From the NCBI RefSeq assembly GCF_900105455.1, contig NZ_FNSF01000005.1:868001-932000 (forward strand): a DNA stretch of 64,000 nt. Reading direction: 5' to 3'. Shown in pieces: positions 9,419-18,535 of this stretch. Under the pieces are notes generated by a model that was given only the letters and a program-made list of their open reading frames with translations, ran no database searches and was not told the origin of the DNA. Source of the DNA: Tenacibaculum sp. MAR_2009_124. Lineage in GTDB: Bacteria > Bacteroidota > Bacteroidia > Flavobacteriales > Flavobacteriaceae. A program made the position numbers and the translations under genes. Numbering within the stretch: the stretch's first letter is position 1; every line of letters starts with the position of its first letter.

Positions 9419-9559
9419 ATGAATTCGAGTAGTAGACCTATTGTAAACAACACGTTTATGTCTGTTGAACGAATTCAATATTTAAGATTTGTTGCAATTG
9501 GAATTTTATTTATCAGTATTGTTTCTAATGCAGCTTGTTTAAACGAGTTCATTGTATAA
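9419..9559 (+). CDS. possible small membrane protein (46 aa)
   Basis: ATG 9419 opens a frame of 46 residues with one hydrophobic segment (LRFVAIGILFISIVSNAAC) near the middle. It is the only gene-like feature in the 410-base gap between dut and the secreted S41-type gene. No family recognised and no clear promoter; it could be fortuitous. Confidence 0.3.
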   Translation: MNSSSRPIVNNTFMSVERIQYLRFVAIGILFISIVSNAACLNEFIV

Positions 9560-9682
9560 GGTTGATAAACATGCAATTATTACAATTGGGTAGGGAAAAA
9601 TTACATTTCAGTATATTGAATGATTTTTTTTGAGTGTCGTATGTTAATTTAGTAACATAACTATTAACTTAAAAAAAACATC

Positions 9683-11278
9683 ATGAGAAAAATACTTTTT
9701 ATACTCTGTATATTCTTTTTTTTTAATGTTTCAGCACAGGAACAAAAAAGGATTAGTGCGTTACAATGGCGGGAAGATTTAAGGTTTTTACAGAAAACGG
9801 TTAATAACGATTTTTCTTTTTTATTCAAAAAAACAACAGCCAAGGAGTTTAATACTGCGGTTGAAAAATTACACAATGAAATTCCTGATTTACAAGAGCA
9901 TGAGATTATTGTAGGGTTTTCTCGAATAGTTTCTCTATTTAAATATGGACACACTTATGTTTCCTACAATCAAAAGTCTTTTAAGTTTTCTCAATTTCCA
10001 TTCAACTTATATGAATTTAATGACGGGATTTATATTCAAGGAACTCATAAAAATTATTCAAAAGCAGTTGGAGCAAAAGTTATTGAAGTAGAGGGAATGC
10101 CTATTTCAGAAGTTCTAGATATAATTGAACCTACTGTTGCAGTAGAGAACTCTCAATTTTTTAAGGCTTATGGAATAAATGATATGCGTTATCCTGAAGT
10201 ATTGCATGCACAAAAAATTACAAAAAAGCTTCAAAACTCAATAACACTTACTTTAGAAAAGAACGGAGATACTTTTCAACAAAAGTTTACAGTATTATCT
10301 AATAAAAAACGTGTACCTACAACCTATGGATATGTGCAGCATAAAAATGATTGGTTAAGTGCTAGAAATCAAGATAGAACGCCATTGTATCTTAAGGATT
10401 TAGATAAAATGTATTTTTACGAATACCTATCAAAACAAAAAACAGTTTATGTTAGGCATAGTAGAGTTAGAAATGATGAATCGGAATCGATTGAAGCATT
10501 TTACAAACGAGTTTTTGACTTTATAGAAGAGAATGATGTTGAAAAATTAATACTTGATGTTCGTTTAAATGGCGGAGGAAATAATTACTTGGTAAAACCA
10601 ATTATCACTGGTATTATTGAGAATAAAAAAATCAACCAAAAAGAAAAACTATTCATCATAATTGGTAGAGATACATTTTCAGCTTGTCAAAACCTAGTGA
10701 ATCGATTAGATACCTATACCAATGCAATATTTGTTGGAGAGGCTACGAGTGAAAACGTTAATTTTTACGGAGATGCAAGCCCTGTTTATTTACCAAACAG
10801 TAAAATGAAAGTATTGTTATCATTTGCTTGGTGGCAAGATAAAGCTCCTTGGTCAAATGACGCTTGGTTAACACCTCAATTATCAGTAGACATGAGTTTT
10901 GATGAATATAAAAACAACGAAGACCCAGTTTTGAGAGCGGTTCATACATTTAACTCAGAAGGTTTTATATTAAGACCTATGGAGCATATAAGAACATTGT
11001 TTAGTAAAGGTGATATGGAAACCTTACAAAAAGACATTGCCAAGATGATGCAAGATTCTAGATATAAATATTTCGATTTTGAAAGAAAATTTATTGATGC
11101 TGGAAAACTATTATTAAACCAAGGTCAATATCAACAGGCAATCGGAGTTCTTTATTCAGTAACACAAATGTTTCCAAATTCAGCGAAGGCATGGAAATAT
11201 TTAGGAGATTGTTATTCTAGAATAGGTAAAATAACTGAAGCTCAAGAATTTTATAAGAAAGCTGAGTCCATAAAATAA
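9683..11278 (+). CDS. secreted S41-type peptidase with TPR tail
   Basis: 531 residues. A cleavable signal peptide (MRKILFILCIFFFFNVSAQ, cleavage near residue 19) is followed by a helical domain and a PDZ-like stretch (GAKVIEVEGMPISEVLDII). Next comes an S41-type catalytic domain: LILDVRLNGGGNN, then GRDTFSACQ with the probable nucleophile Ser. The final 80 residues (SAKAWKYLGDCYSRIGKITEAQEFYKKA) are a tetratricopeptide repeat. The family cleaves C-terminal tails of proteins in the periplasm. The general-base Lys is not obvious, so activity is uncertain. It stands alone and is followed by a hairpin. Confidence 0.75.
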   Translation: MRKILFILCIFFFFNVSAQEQKRISALQWREDLRFLQKTVNNDFSFLFKKTTAKEFNTAVEKLHNEIPDLQEHEIIVGFSRIVSLFKYGHTYVSYNQKSFKFSQFPFNLYEFNDGIYIQGTHKNYSKAVGAKVIEVEGMPISEVLDIIEPTVAVENSQFFKAYGINDMRYPEVLHAQKITKKLQNSITLTLEKNGDTFQQKFTVLSNKKRVPTTYGYVQHKNDWLSARNQDRTPLYLKDLDKMYFYEYLSKQKTVYVRHSRVRNDESESIEAFYKRVFDFIEENDVEKLILDVRLNGGGNNYLVKPIITGIIENKKINQKEKLFIIIGRDTFSACQNLVNRLDTYTNAIFVGEATSENVNFYGDASPVYLPNSKMKVLLSFAWWQDKAPWSNDAWLTPQLSVDMSFDEYKNNEDPVLRAVHTFNSEGFILRPMEHIRTLFSKGDMETLQKDIAKMMQDSRYKYFDFERKFIDAGKLLLNQGQYQQAIGVLYSVTQMFPNSAKAWKYLGDCYSRIGKITEAQEFYKKAESIK

Positions 11279-11328
11279 AGAAAAACGTATAGTTAATATA
11301 AATTTCGATAGAGGATAAACATAAATAA

Positions 11329-11349
11329 GGCAATAGATTTTCTATTGCC
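11329..11349 (+). terminator. hairpin after the S41-type gene
   Basis: GGCAATAGA and TCTATTGCC form a perfect 9-bp stem around TTT. The T-run after it is poor, so termination strength is uncertain. Confidence 0.5.
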
Positions 11350-11450
11350 TAGTTTGTGTTTAAAGTTTTAATGGATAAAATATAATAACCTTAAGTTTTA
11401 GATTGTAGTTGTCAGATTTATTAATTTCGCATAACAAAACAAACGACTGA

Positions 11451-12446
11451 ATGAAAGACAATAAAAAAATAGCCGTACTCGGAGGCGGAAGCTGGGCAAC
11501 AGCTATTGTTAAAATGCTTTCTGAAAATCTTGATACCATTGGATGGTATATGAGAAGCGCATATGCTATTGAGCATATAAAAAGAAATAAGCATAACCCA
11601 AGTTACCTAAGTTCTGCAGAGTTACACCCCGAACAATTAGATCTATCAGATGATATTGATTCAATAGTTCAAAATTATGATGTACTTATCTTTGCTATTC
11701 CTTCGGCCTTTTTAAAATCAGAGTTAGATAAACTTACAGTTTCACTACAAAACAAAATAATTTTTTCAGCAATCAAAGGAATTATTCCAGAAACGGGATT
11801 AATTGTTGGAGAGCATTTTCATGATATTCATCAAATACCTTACGAAAATATTGGAGTAATTACAGGACCGTGTCATGCTGAAGAAGTAGCTATGGAACGA
11901 TTATCTTATTTAACACTTGCTTGTCAAGATGAACAAAAAGCAAAAGATTTAAGCAAGTTTATTGCTGGACGTTATATAAAAACAAAAATTTCAGATGATA
12001 TTATCGGAACTGAATATGCTGCAATGCTTAAGAATATTTATGCGATAGCAGCTGGTATTGCTCATGGTTTAGGCTATGGTGATAATTTCCAATCGGTTTT
12101 AATGAGTAATGCCATTAGAGAAATGAAACGTTTTATTAAGAAAGTTCATAAAATGAAGCGTAATATTAATAATTCGGCATACTTAGGAGATTTGTTAGTA
12201 ACAGGGTATTCTGTGTTTAGTAGAAACAGAATGTTTGGAAATATGATTGGTAAAGGATATACAGTTAAATCGGCAATGTTCGAAATGAGTATGGTAGCAG
12301 AAGGATATTATGCTGCAAATAGTGCCTATAAAATTAAAAAAGAAAACGAAGCCAAAACTCCAATTATTGACGCCGTTTATAATATTTTATATGATAAAAA
12401 AGAAGCGAAAGATGAGTTTAAAAAGTTAACAAATAGATTAGATTAA
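11451..12446 (+). CDS. gpsA: glycerol-3-phosphate dehydrogenase [NAD(P)+]
   Basis: A 331-residue GpsA, reducing dihydroxyacetone phosphate to sn-glycerol 3-phosphate for phospholipid synthesis. The Rossmann motif is IAVLGGGSWATA at residues 7-18. The substrate and catalytic regions show IFSAIKGI, GPCHAEEVAMERLSY and the C-terminal-domain helix EYAAMLKNIYAIAAGIAHGLGYGDN. The length is normal. TAATTTCG at 11422-11429 is a good -7 element with the ATG 22 bases downstream. Confidence 0.95.
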   Translation: MKDNKKIAVLGGGSWATAIVKMLSENLDTIGWYMRSAYAIEHIKRNKHNPSYLSSAELHPEQLDLSDDIDSIVQNYDVLIFAIPSAFLKSELDKLTVSLQNKIIFSAIKGIIPETGLIVGEHFHDIHQIPYENIGVITGPCHAEEVAMERLSYLTLACQDEQKAKDLSKFIAGRYIKTKISDDIIGTEYAAMLKNIYAIAAGIAHGLGYGDNFQSVLMSNAIREMKRFIKKVHKMKRNINNSAYLGDLLVTGYSVFSRNRMFGNMIGKGYTVKSAMFEMSMVAEGYYAANSAYKIKKENEAKTPIIDAVYNILYDKKEAKDEFKKLTNRLD

Positions 12447-12760
12447 GTTGTTTGCATTTGTACAAAAAACTCTCCTTATGAAATAAGAAGTCCTCATCAA
12501 TCGCTTCAATATATTATATGTTTTTTAGTATCGTATTGTGAAAATTTCGACAAAATTAGCCTAAAAATCTAAAATACAAATTTTTTTATAAAATATCTTG
12601 ATTTAAAAATAAAAGTATATTTTTACATTAATGTAATTATTTATTACTTTTAGTTTAAAATTTAACAAATAAAACAAATGTATAATAATGACCTTTTATA
12701 GGTATAGCTTGATTTTTAAGCAGTTATGTTTTAATTGTTAAAACTCAATTTAAAGAACCC
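12447..12760. other. intergenic spacer
   Basis: 314 AT-rich bases between gpsA and the ACT-domain gene. I see no small gene, no clear terminator and no confident promoter in it. Confidence 0.4.
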
Positions 12761-13420
12761 ATGAAAACAATTCAAGAAGCTGTCGAAATAACTATTCGAA
12801 AAACACCTTTTATTGAAGAAGCACTCAATGAAAAACTGATTAATGTATCATCACTAGCTCGAGAAATTTTACCTGAAGTTTCAAAACTTTTAAAGAAAGA
12901 TGTAAAAGTAGGAGCTGTAATGATGGCAATTAACAGGTTATCACCGGTCAATGAATTGCGAATAAGAAAAAATATAAAAAAGTTAGCACTTGATTTAGGA
13001 GATGTTATTGTACGATCTGATTTGTGTGACTTTACTTTTAAAAACACACCATCTTTACTTAAAGAAATAGCAAAAATTTTAAGCAAGTCTGCAGATAGTA
13101 ATGATTACTTTTTAACCGTTTCTCAAGGAATTTTTGAAACGAATATTGTAACAAGTAAAAACTTACAGCCTTATGTAGAAGACATTTTTAAGAGTGAGAT
13201 ATTAATTAATAGTGTAAACGATCTTGCTTCTATTACAATAAAGCTGCCAAAAGAAAACTTAGAACAATCAGGAGTTTATTATTTTATATTAAAACAATTT
13301 GCTTGGGCAAATATTGCTGTTCAAGAAGTTATATCTACTACCCATGAAATGACCATTGTTGTTAAGGAACAAGATGTGAATGAAACTTTTGCCATTTTAA
13401 TGGACTTAAAATTAAACTAA
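12761..13420 (+). CDS. ACT-domain protein of unknown function
   Basis: 219 residues. The N-terminal part (about 1-80) is a helical region with an arginine-rich RIRKNIKKLALDLG. The C-terminal half resembles a pair of ACT folds as in the regulatory part of aspartate kinases: LASITIKLPKENLEQSGVYYFILKQF and the closing VISTTHEMTIVVKEQDVNETFAILM. Such proteins are often annotated as aspartate kinase, but there is no kinase domain here. The MFS gene starts three bases after its stop, so the two are one unit and the ACT protein may sense a small ligand for it. Confidence 0.6.
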   Translation: MKTIQEAVEITIRKTPFIEEALNEKLINVSSLAREILPEVSKLLKKDVKVGAVMMAINRLSPVNELRIRKNIKKLALDLGDVIVRSDLCDFTFKNTPSLLKEIAKILSKSADSNDYFLTVSQGIFETNIVTSKNLQPYVEDIFKSEILINSVNDLASITIKLPKENLEQSGVYYFILKQFAWANIAVQEVISTTHEMTIVVKEQDVNETFAILMDLKLN

Positions 13421-13423
13421 TAC

Positions 13424-14692
13424 ATGGAAAAAAAAGACCCCATTGCCTCTCTTAGAATAAAAGAGTTTAATATATTTTTATTGGTAAGATTTGCATTGGT
13501 GTTCGCTTGGTCCATGCAATTTATACTTGTTGAGTGGCAGGTGTATTCTTTAACAAAAGATCCATGGAGTTTAGGATTAATTGGTGCGTTTGAATTTGTA
13601 CCAGCGTTTTCAATGGCGCTCTTTGCAGGTCATATTGTAGATCAAAAAGAAAAACGAAATTTATTGGCATGGTGTATTGCTTTTTTTTCATTAATCAGTT
13701 TTGGACTTTTCTTTTTAACAAACTCTGATTATGTAGAAGGTTGGAATTCAAAAAATGTGTTATATTCGATTTATGCACTTGTTTTTTTTGGTGGATTTTT
13801 GCGTTCGTTTTTCGGACCTACCATTTTCTCTTTAGTGGCATTAATAGTTCCAAAACGCTTGTATCCAAATGCAGCTACTTGGAGTAGTACTACATGGCAA
13901 GTTGCAGGAGTATTAGGTCCTGCTTTTGCAGGATATTCTATTTCTTTAATTGGGGTAAGTAAATCGCTAAGTATTGTTTTCGGATTGGTTTTATTTTCAC
14001 TTTTTATGGTGTTTTTCATTAAGAAAAAACCAATTTTAAATCATAAAAAAGGAGAATCTATAAAAAAGAGTCTTAAAGAAGGTGTTTCCTTTGTTTTTAA
14101 AACAAAAGCCATTCTTGGAGCTATTACTTTAGACATGATTTCTGTGCTTTTTGGTGGCGCTGTTGCTTTATTACCAATCTTTGCTCAAGATATATTGGAA
14201 GTAGGAGCCACAGGGTTTGGTGCACTTAGAGCGGCACCTGCTGTTGGAGCTTTTTTAACAATGTTAGTTACAGCATTTATACCTATTAGTAAAAATGCAG
14301 GAATGAAACTGTTAACTGCTATTTTCGGCTTTGGAGTTTGCGTGATTATTTTTGGAGCTTCCAAAATATTTTTGGTTTCTTTAATGGCATTATTCTTTTA
14401 CGGCGTAACCGATGGTGTTTCTATGGTAATCAGACAAACCATTTTACAATTGAAAACACCTGACCATATGCGTGGTAGAGTGGCCTCTGTAAACTCTATG
14501 TTTGTTGGATCTTCAAATGAATTAGGAGCTCTTGAAAGTGGCTTAACCGCGAAATTAATGGGAACAGTAACGGCAGTTATTTTCGGTGGAACCATGACCT
14601 TAATTACGGTGGTTGCTACAGGGGTATTTAATCCTACACTAAGAAAACTAGATTTATCTAAAGATCTAGAAGAACATGAAAAGTCTGAATAG
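13424..14692 (+). CDS. MFS transporter (EntS-like)
   Basis: A 422-residue major facilitator with about 12 hydrophobic helices. It resembles the MFS_3/enterobactin-exporter group: the loop after helix 2 is GHIVDQKEKRNLL, and the second half has the repeat-like TPDHMRGRVASVNSMFVGSSNELGALESG typical of that group. It is probably an inner-membrane, proton-driven exporter; the substrate cannot be deduced. Coupled to the ACT-domain gene upstream. Confidence 0.85.
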   Translation: MEKKDPIASLRIKEFNIFLLVRFALVFAWSMQFILVEWQVYSLTKDPWSLGLIGAFEFVPAFSMALFAGHIVDQKEKRNLLAWCIAFFSLISFGLFFLTNSDYVEGWNSKNVLYSIYALVFFGGFLRSFFGPTIFSLVALIVPKRLYPNAATWSSTTWQVAGVLGPAFAGYSISLIGVSKSLSIVFGLVLFSLFMVFFIKKKPILNHKKGESIKKSLKEGVSFVFKTKAILGAITLDMISVLFGGAVALLPIFAQDILEVGATGFGALRAAPAVGAFLTMLVTAFIPISKNAGMKLLTAIFGFGVCVIIFGASKIFLVSLMALFFYGVTDGVSMVIRQTILQLKTPDHMRGRVASVNSMFVGSSNELGALESGLTAKLMGTVTAVIFGGTMTLITVVATGVFNPTLRKLDLSKDLEEHEKSE

Positions 14693-14859
14693 ACAATATT
14701 TTTGAAGTTTACTTATTGGCGTTAAACGGATAGTAGCTGTTTTCTAACAAATAATAAATTGATTTTTGTTTTGAATTATTATGATTCATCTTTATGAATG
14801 ATAATAGTTTCCTAAGTGAGTTTTTCTCATATAGGAATATCATTTGAAAAACTTGAATC

Positions 14860-15966
14860 ATGACAAAAAGCATTTACTTTTTTACCTCATTTACAGAGTC
14901 AGAAAAACTATTAGAAACACTTTCTAGTTTTAATCCAACGGTCTTGGAATCTGAAATTAGCATTCCTAATTTAAATGTTAAAATTAGTGATGGCGACGAT
15001 TACTTTCTTGCACAACGTGAAGGCATGTTAAACTTTTATTCAGGACTTATAAATCCTGATTATATGGAGGTTCATTCCAAGTTTTTAATGCATTTAGCAT
15101 CTTGTGTAAAAGGGTATAAAGTTGAGTTTAATTCTGAAGAGGAAATTACACCGCTTATTAATGTTTTGGTTGATGAAATGTATGGACTTATTTTTTCTCC
15201 ATCAATGGCATTTTATACAAAAAATTGGCAATTGATTATCGATGCTAGTGGCGGTTGTGAATTAAGCGAATATGATGTTAAAATGTCTGCTCAAACCTTT
15301 GATGCAGGTGTTCAGTCGGATTCTGAAGGTGAAAGAAGGAAAAAAGCTACGATTGAGTTATTACAACAAAGAGGAATTCCTACTTTAGAAAGTCTACCAG
15401 TAATACCGTCATCAAGTCAAATCAAATATCGAACGGAAGAAGAAGTTGCTACTCGAATAATTACCTTGGCCGCAATAGCAGCAAAAGGTGAGTTAAAGAA
15501 GCCGGATGTATCCTTTCAAGTTTTAGAAAAATATGCCATTCATCCAGATAATGTATCTCCATGGGAGCTTCACTTTTTAAAGAACACTGAGCTAGAGGAA
15601 CAAGATTATATAAATGCAATTTGGCGATATGAGTCTCTCAATGTTTTAATGTGGGCAGCTGGATATGCCAATGAACTACATTTTCCAACTCAAATGGTAG
15701 ATGTAGCCTCACTCATTGAGCCAATCAGAGAGTTTCGTGATTTTGAAGAGTTTTTATTGAATTACAATTTAAGAGACATTAATGAAATATTAAATGAATT
15801 TGATTTTACCTATCGATTGCACTGGGCTTGTGTGAATGCACGAGTTAAAAACGAACCAGCGCCTTCTCATGTAAATTCGAGTGTGGTGTATGAAAGACAT
15901 TATGCGTTAAATTGGTTAATTGATCGCTATGGAGAAGATTGGGATAATGTGTCGACAAGCACTTAA
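14860..15966 (+). CDS. DUF4272 protein
   Basis: 368 residues. The C-terminal 220 residues fit DUF4272: RRKKATIELLQQRGIP at its start, the WRYESLNVLMWAAGY helix, and the closing YERHYALNWLIDRYGEDWDNVSTST. The N-terminal 130 residues are a separate alpha/beta region with no name that I recognise. DUF4272 proteins have no established function and often neighbour other uncharacterised single-copy genes, as here. The following DUF695/RraB gene starts 15 bases after the stop and is probably in the same unit. Confidence 0.75.
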   Translation: MTKSIYFFTSFTESEKLLETLSSFNPTVLESEISIPNLNVKISDGDDYFLAQREGMLNFYSGLINPDYMEVHSKFLMHLASCVKGYKVEFNSEEEITPLINVLVDEMYGLIFSPSMAFYTKNWQLIIDASGGCELSEYDVKMSAQTFDAGVQSDSEGERRKKATIELLQQRGIPTLESLPVIPSSSQIKYRTEEEVATRIITLAAIAAKGELKKPDVSFQVLEKYAIHPDNVSPWELHFLKNTELEEQDYINAIWRYESLNVLMWAAGYANELHFPTQMVDVASLIEPIREFRDFEEFLLNYNLRDINEILNEFDFTYRLHWACVNARVKNEPAPSHVNSSVVYERHYALNWLIDRYGEDWDNVSTST

Positions 15967-15980
15967 AAATTTAAGAACGT

Positions 15981-16775
15981 ATGTTTAAAAAACTTTTTGG
16001 AAAGAATAAACCGGAAAAGATAGAGGTGAATCAAGATTGGGCTTCTTTTTTCTGTAGAATTGAAGATAAACCAGCTTCGATACGATTGAATTTAGCACAT
16101 CATGAAGTAGCTCCCATTAACGGTTATCGTCAACAAATATGGTTTTCAGTGAAACTATTACATCCTGACGAAAATGGTTTTACGACAAGAGAAGAATTCG
16201 AAACTATTAATGCTATCGAAGACACTATTTTTGATAATATCAGTACGAAACATGATGCTATTTTAGCTGGCGCCATAAAAACAGATGGTCGTTTAGATTT
16301 GTATATGTATGCAACTGCCACTGATGGTATTGAGAAAATTGTTATAGACACAATGCTACAACAATTTAAGGAGTATCGATATGCGGTAGATTTTAAGGAG
16401 GATAAGGAATGGAACGATTATTATAATTTCCTATATCCGAATCCATATGAGTTTCAAACGATTCAAAATGGTAAAGTAATCATGCAATTAAGAGAACATG
16501 GTGATAACCCTGAAATGAAACGAAAAGTTGATCATTGGATATATTTTAAAAACGATGATGAAGCCAACGTTTTTATTGAAGCTGTGATTGATTTAGGTTA
16601 TGAAATTCTAAGTAAAGAAAAGAATGAGGAACATGAATTTCAATACAACGTAAATATTGGGAGGGAAGATGTTATAATACCACATGAAGTAAATGATTAT
16701 GTTTGGGAGTTAATGGAATTGGCGAATAAAAGTAATGGAATGTATGACGGTTGGGGATGCCCAATAGCAAATTAA
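15981..16775 (+). CDS. DUF695 plus RraB-like domain protein
   Basis: 264 residues in two parts. The first 135 residues look like DUF695 (DWASFFCRIEDKPASIRLNL at the start). The rest resembles the ribonuclease E inhibitor RraB fold, ending in the characteristic YDGWGCPI. RraB in enterobacteria binds RNase E; flavobacteria use related RNases, so the role here is open. No signal peptide, so cytosolic. It sits between the DUF4272 gene and the lipoprotein gene, with short gaps. Confidence 0.75.
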   Translation: MFKKLFGKNKPEKIEVNQDWASFFCRIEDKPASIRLNLAHHEVAPINGYRQQIWFSVKLLHPDENGFTTREEFETINAIEDTIFDNISTKHDAILAGAIKTDGRLDLYMYATATDGIEKIVIDTMLQQFKEYRYAVDFKEDKEWNDYYNFLYPNPYEFQTIQNGKVIMQLREHGDNPEMKRKVDHWIYFKNDDEANVFIEAVIDLGYEILSKEKNEEHEFQYNVNIGREDVIIPHEVNDYVWELMELANKSNGMYDGWGCPIAN

Positions 16776-16781
16776 TTATCT

Positions 16782-17891
16782 ATGCTTTATAAAAAGATAG
16801 TTTTAGGATTACTCATAACAATTTTTTTTTGGGAATGCACCCAAAAAAAACGAGAAATAAAACCAAATGTTTTTGCAGGGGATTTGGTTATAAAAAATGG
16901 TGAAGATTACAAAAAAGCGGTAAAGCAACATTATACGGAAGTAACAGGAAATCTAATCATAGACTCTGTTGATATTATTGACAATTTAAAAGGGTTAGAG
17001 ACAATAAGAAAAATAGGCAAAACTTTTAAAGTTTCCGAAAATGAAAACCTTACATCTTTTGAAGGAATAAATAACTTGGAAAGTGTTGGTAAAGATGTAA
17101 TTATTTTTAGTAACCCTAAATTAAAAGACCTTTCAGGTTTAGATGTATTATCAACTATTAATAGGAGTTTATTGGTTTGGCATAATAGTGAGTTAATTGA
17201 TTTAACTGGACTTAAACAACTATCAACTGTTAATTTTAGAATATTTATAGCCGAAAATTATACTTTAAAAAGTTTAAAAGGACTGGAAAAAATAGAAAAT
17301 AAAGTCAAGAAAATATCTCTGATAAGCAATGATTCATTAGTAAACTTACAAGGATTAAATGGTTTAATACATTTAGAAGGAAGCATCCTTGAAATAGCTA
17401 GTAATAAATCATTGATAAACTTAGAAGGAATAGAAAAATTACAAACTATTGGAAGTCTTGAAATTTCAAGGAATAATGCACTTAAAAACTTAAAAGGCTT
17501 GGATAATTTACAGTCCATAAATGGTGATTTAATCCTAAAGGAAAATCAGCGCTTAGAAAATCTAGGCGGACTTAACAGGCTAATGAATGTAAATGGTGAA
17601 ATTAGTATTAATTATAGTTTATTAAATAGTATTGATAACTTGAATAATTTAGAATATGTTGGTGGTGATATTTATATAGCTAGTACTTACTTAACCAGTT
17701 TAAAAGGCTTGGAAAACTTGAGCCTTGTTGGTGGAAACCTATATATTAGATATAATGAATTACTTTCTGATTTTTGTGCGCTAAAAAAGCTATTAACAGA
17801 TAGAGATATGATTAATGTATTATTCTTTGCGAGTAATGCTAAAGAATTGTCTGTAAAAGAGGTTATAGAAGGAAATTGTAGCCCTAATTAA
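16782..17891 (+). CDS. receptor-L-domain-like repeat lipoprotein
   Basis: 369 residues. The N-terminus has a lipoprotein signal (IVLGLLITIFFWEC, anchored Cys near residue 19). The body is made of about ten repeats of 22 to 24 residues of the form NLKGLExLxxIxGxLxIxxNxxLxxL, as in receptor-L / leucine-rich solenoids. Bacterial proteins of this kind are surface-exposed and may bind carbohydrate or protein; no ligand can be assigned. The last repeat ends near a Cys pair (DFCALKKLL and EGNCSPN). Confidence 0.75.
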   Translation: MLYKKIVLGLLITIFFWECTQKKREIKPNVFAGDLVIKNGEDYKKAVKQHYTEVTGNLIIDSVDIIDNLKGLETIRKIGKTFKVSENENLTSFEGINNLESVGKDVIIFSNPKLKDLSGLDVLSTINRSLLVWHNSELIDLTGLKQLSTVNFRIFIAENYTLKSLKGLEKIENKVKKISLISNDSLVNLQGLNGLIHLEGSILEIASNKSLINLEGIEKLQTIGSLEISRNNALKNLKGLDNLQSINGDLILKENQRLENLGGLNRLMNVNGEISINYSLLNSIDNLNNLEYVGGDIYIASTYLTSLKGLENLSLVGGNLYIRYNELLSDFCALKKLLTDRDMINVLFFASNAKELSVKEVIEGNCSPN

Positions 17892-18419
17892 TTATTTCAA
17901 CTTAGTAAACAAATCCCATAAAACAACACCGCAGCTTACTGATATGTTTAATGAGTGTTTGGTTCCAAGCTGAGGTATTTCAATACAAACATCAGAATTA
18001 GAAACAACTTCTTGCTGAACTCCCTTTACCTCATTACCAAAAACAACTGCAATTTTTTTCGAGTTATCAGGAGTAAAAGTATCTAAGATAGTGCTATTCT
18101 CGGCTTGTTCAATACTAGCAACCACAACACCATCATTTTTAAGTTGGTTTACTAACTCTACAGAACTTTCAACATATTCCCAAGTAACCGATTCTGTTGC
18201 GCCTAAAGCGGTTTTATGAATTTCTTTATTTGGAGGAGTTGCAGTAATACCACACAAATAAATCTTTTCAATTAAAAAAGCATCAGCCGTTCTAAATACA
18301 GAACCAATATTGTTTAAGCTTCTAATATTATCTAAAACTACAATTATAGGAGTTTTAGAAGCTTCTTTAAAAGCGGAAACACTAATTCTTCCTAACTCAC
18401 TGTTTTTTAGTTTTCTCAT
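17892..18419 (-). CDS. TrmH/SpoU-family RNA 2'-O-methyltransferase
   Basis: About 175 residues from ATG 18419 (MRKLKNSELG); the frame is open further upstream, but those residues do not fit the family. This is a SPOUT-fold methyltransferase: LDNIRSLNNIGSVFRTAD is motif 1, VVFGNEVKGV motif 2, and CIEIPQLGTKHSLNISVSCGVVLWDL motif 3 with the knot and SAM site. Members methylate the 2'-hydroxyl of tRNA or rRNA. It lacks the N-terminal substrate-binding domain of RlmB and is nearer to TrmH/TrmL. It is convergent with the lipoprotein gene and divergent from mutS. Confidence 0.88.
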   Translation of the reverse strand: MRKLKNSELGRISVSAFKEASKTPIIVVLDNIRSLNNIGSVFRTADAFLIEKIYLCGITATPPNKEIHKTALGATESVTWEYVESSVELVNQLKNDGVVVASIEQAENSTILDTFTPDNSKKIAVVFGNEVKGVQQEVVSNSDVCIEIPQLGTKHSLNISVSCGVVLWDLFTKLK

Positions 18420-18535
18420 AAATACTTTGAATTTAAAATAATAGCTATTCGGTTGACTATAAAACTGGCTCTTAAAAACCAACAACTAATCACTTTTTTC
18501 TATCTTCGCAAAACTAACAGAAAAAATCCATAAAC

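Noticed and set aside
12761-13420. Naming the ACT-domain protein an aspartate kinase
   Set aside because: The amino-acid kinase domain is absent; only ACT-like folds are present.
17258-17518. Minus-strand frame opposite the repeat lipoprotein
   Set aside because: Shadow produced by the periodic repeats of the plus-strand gene.
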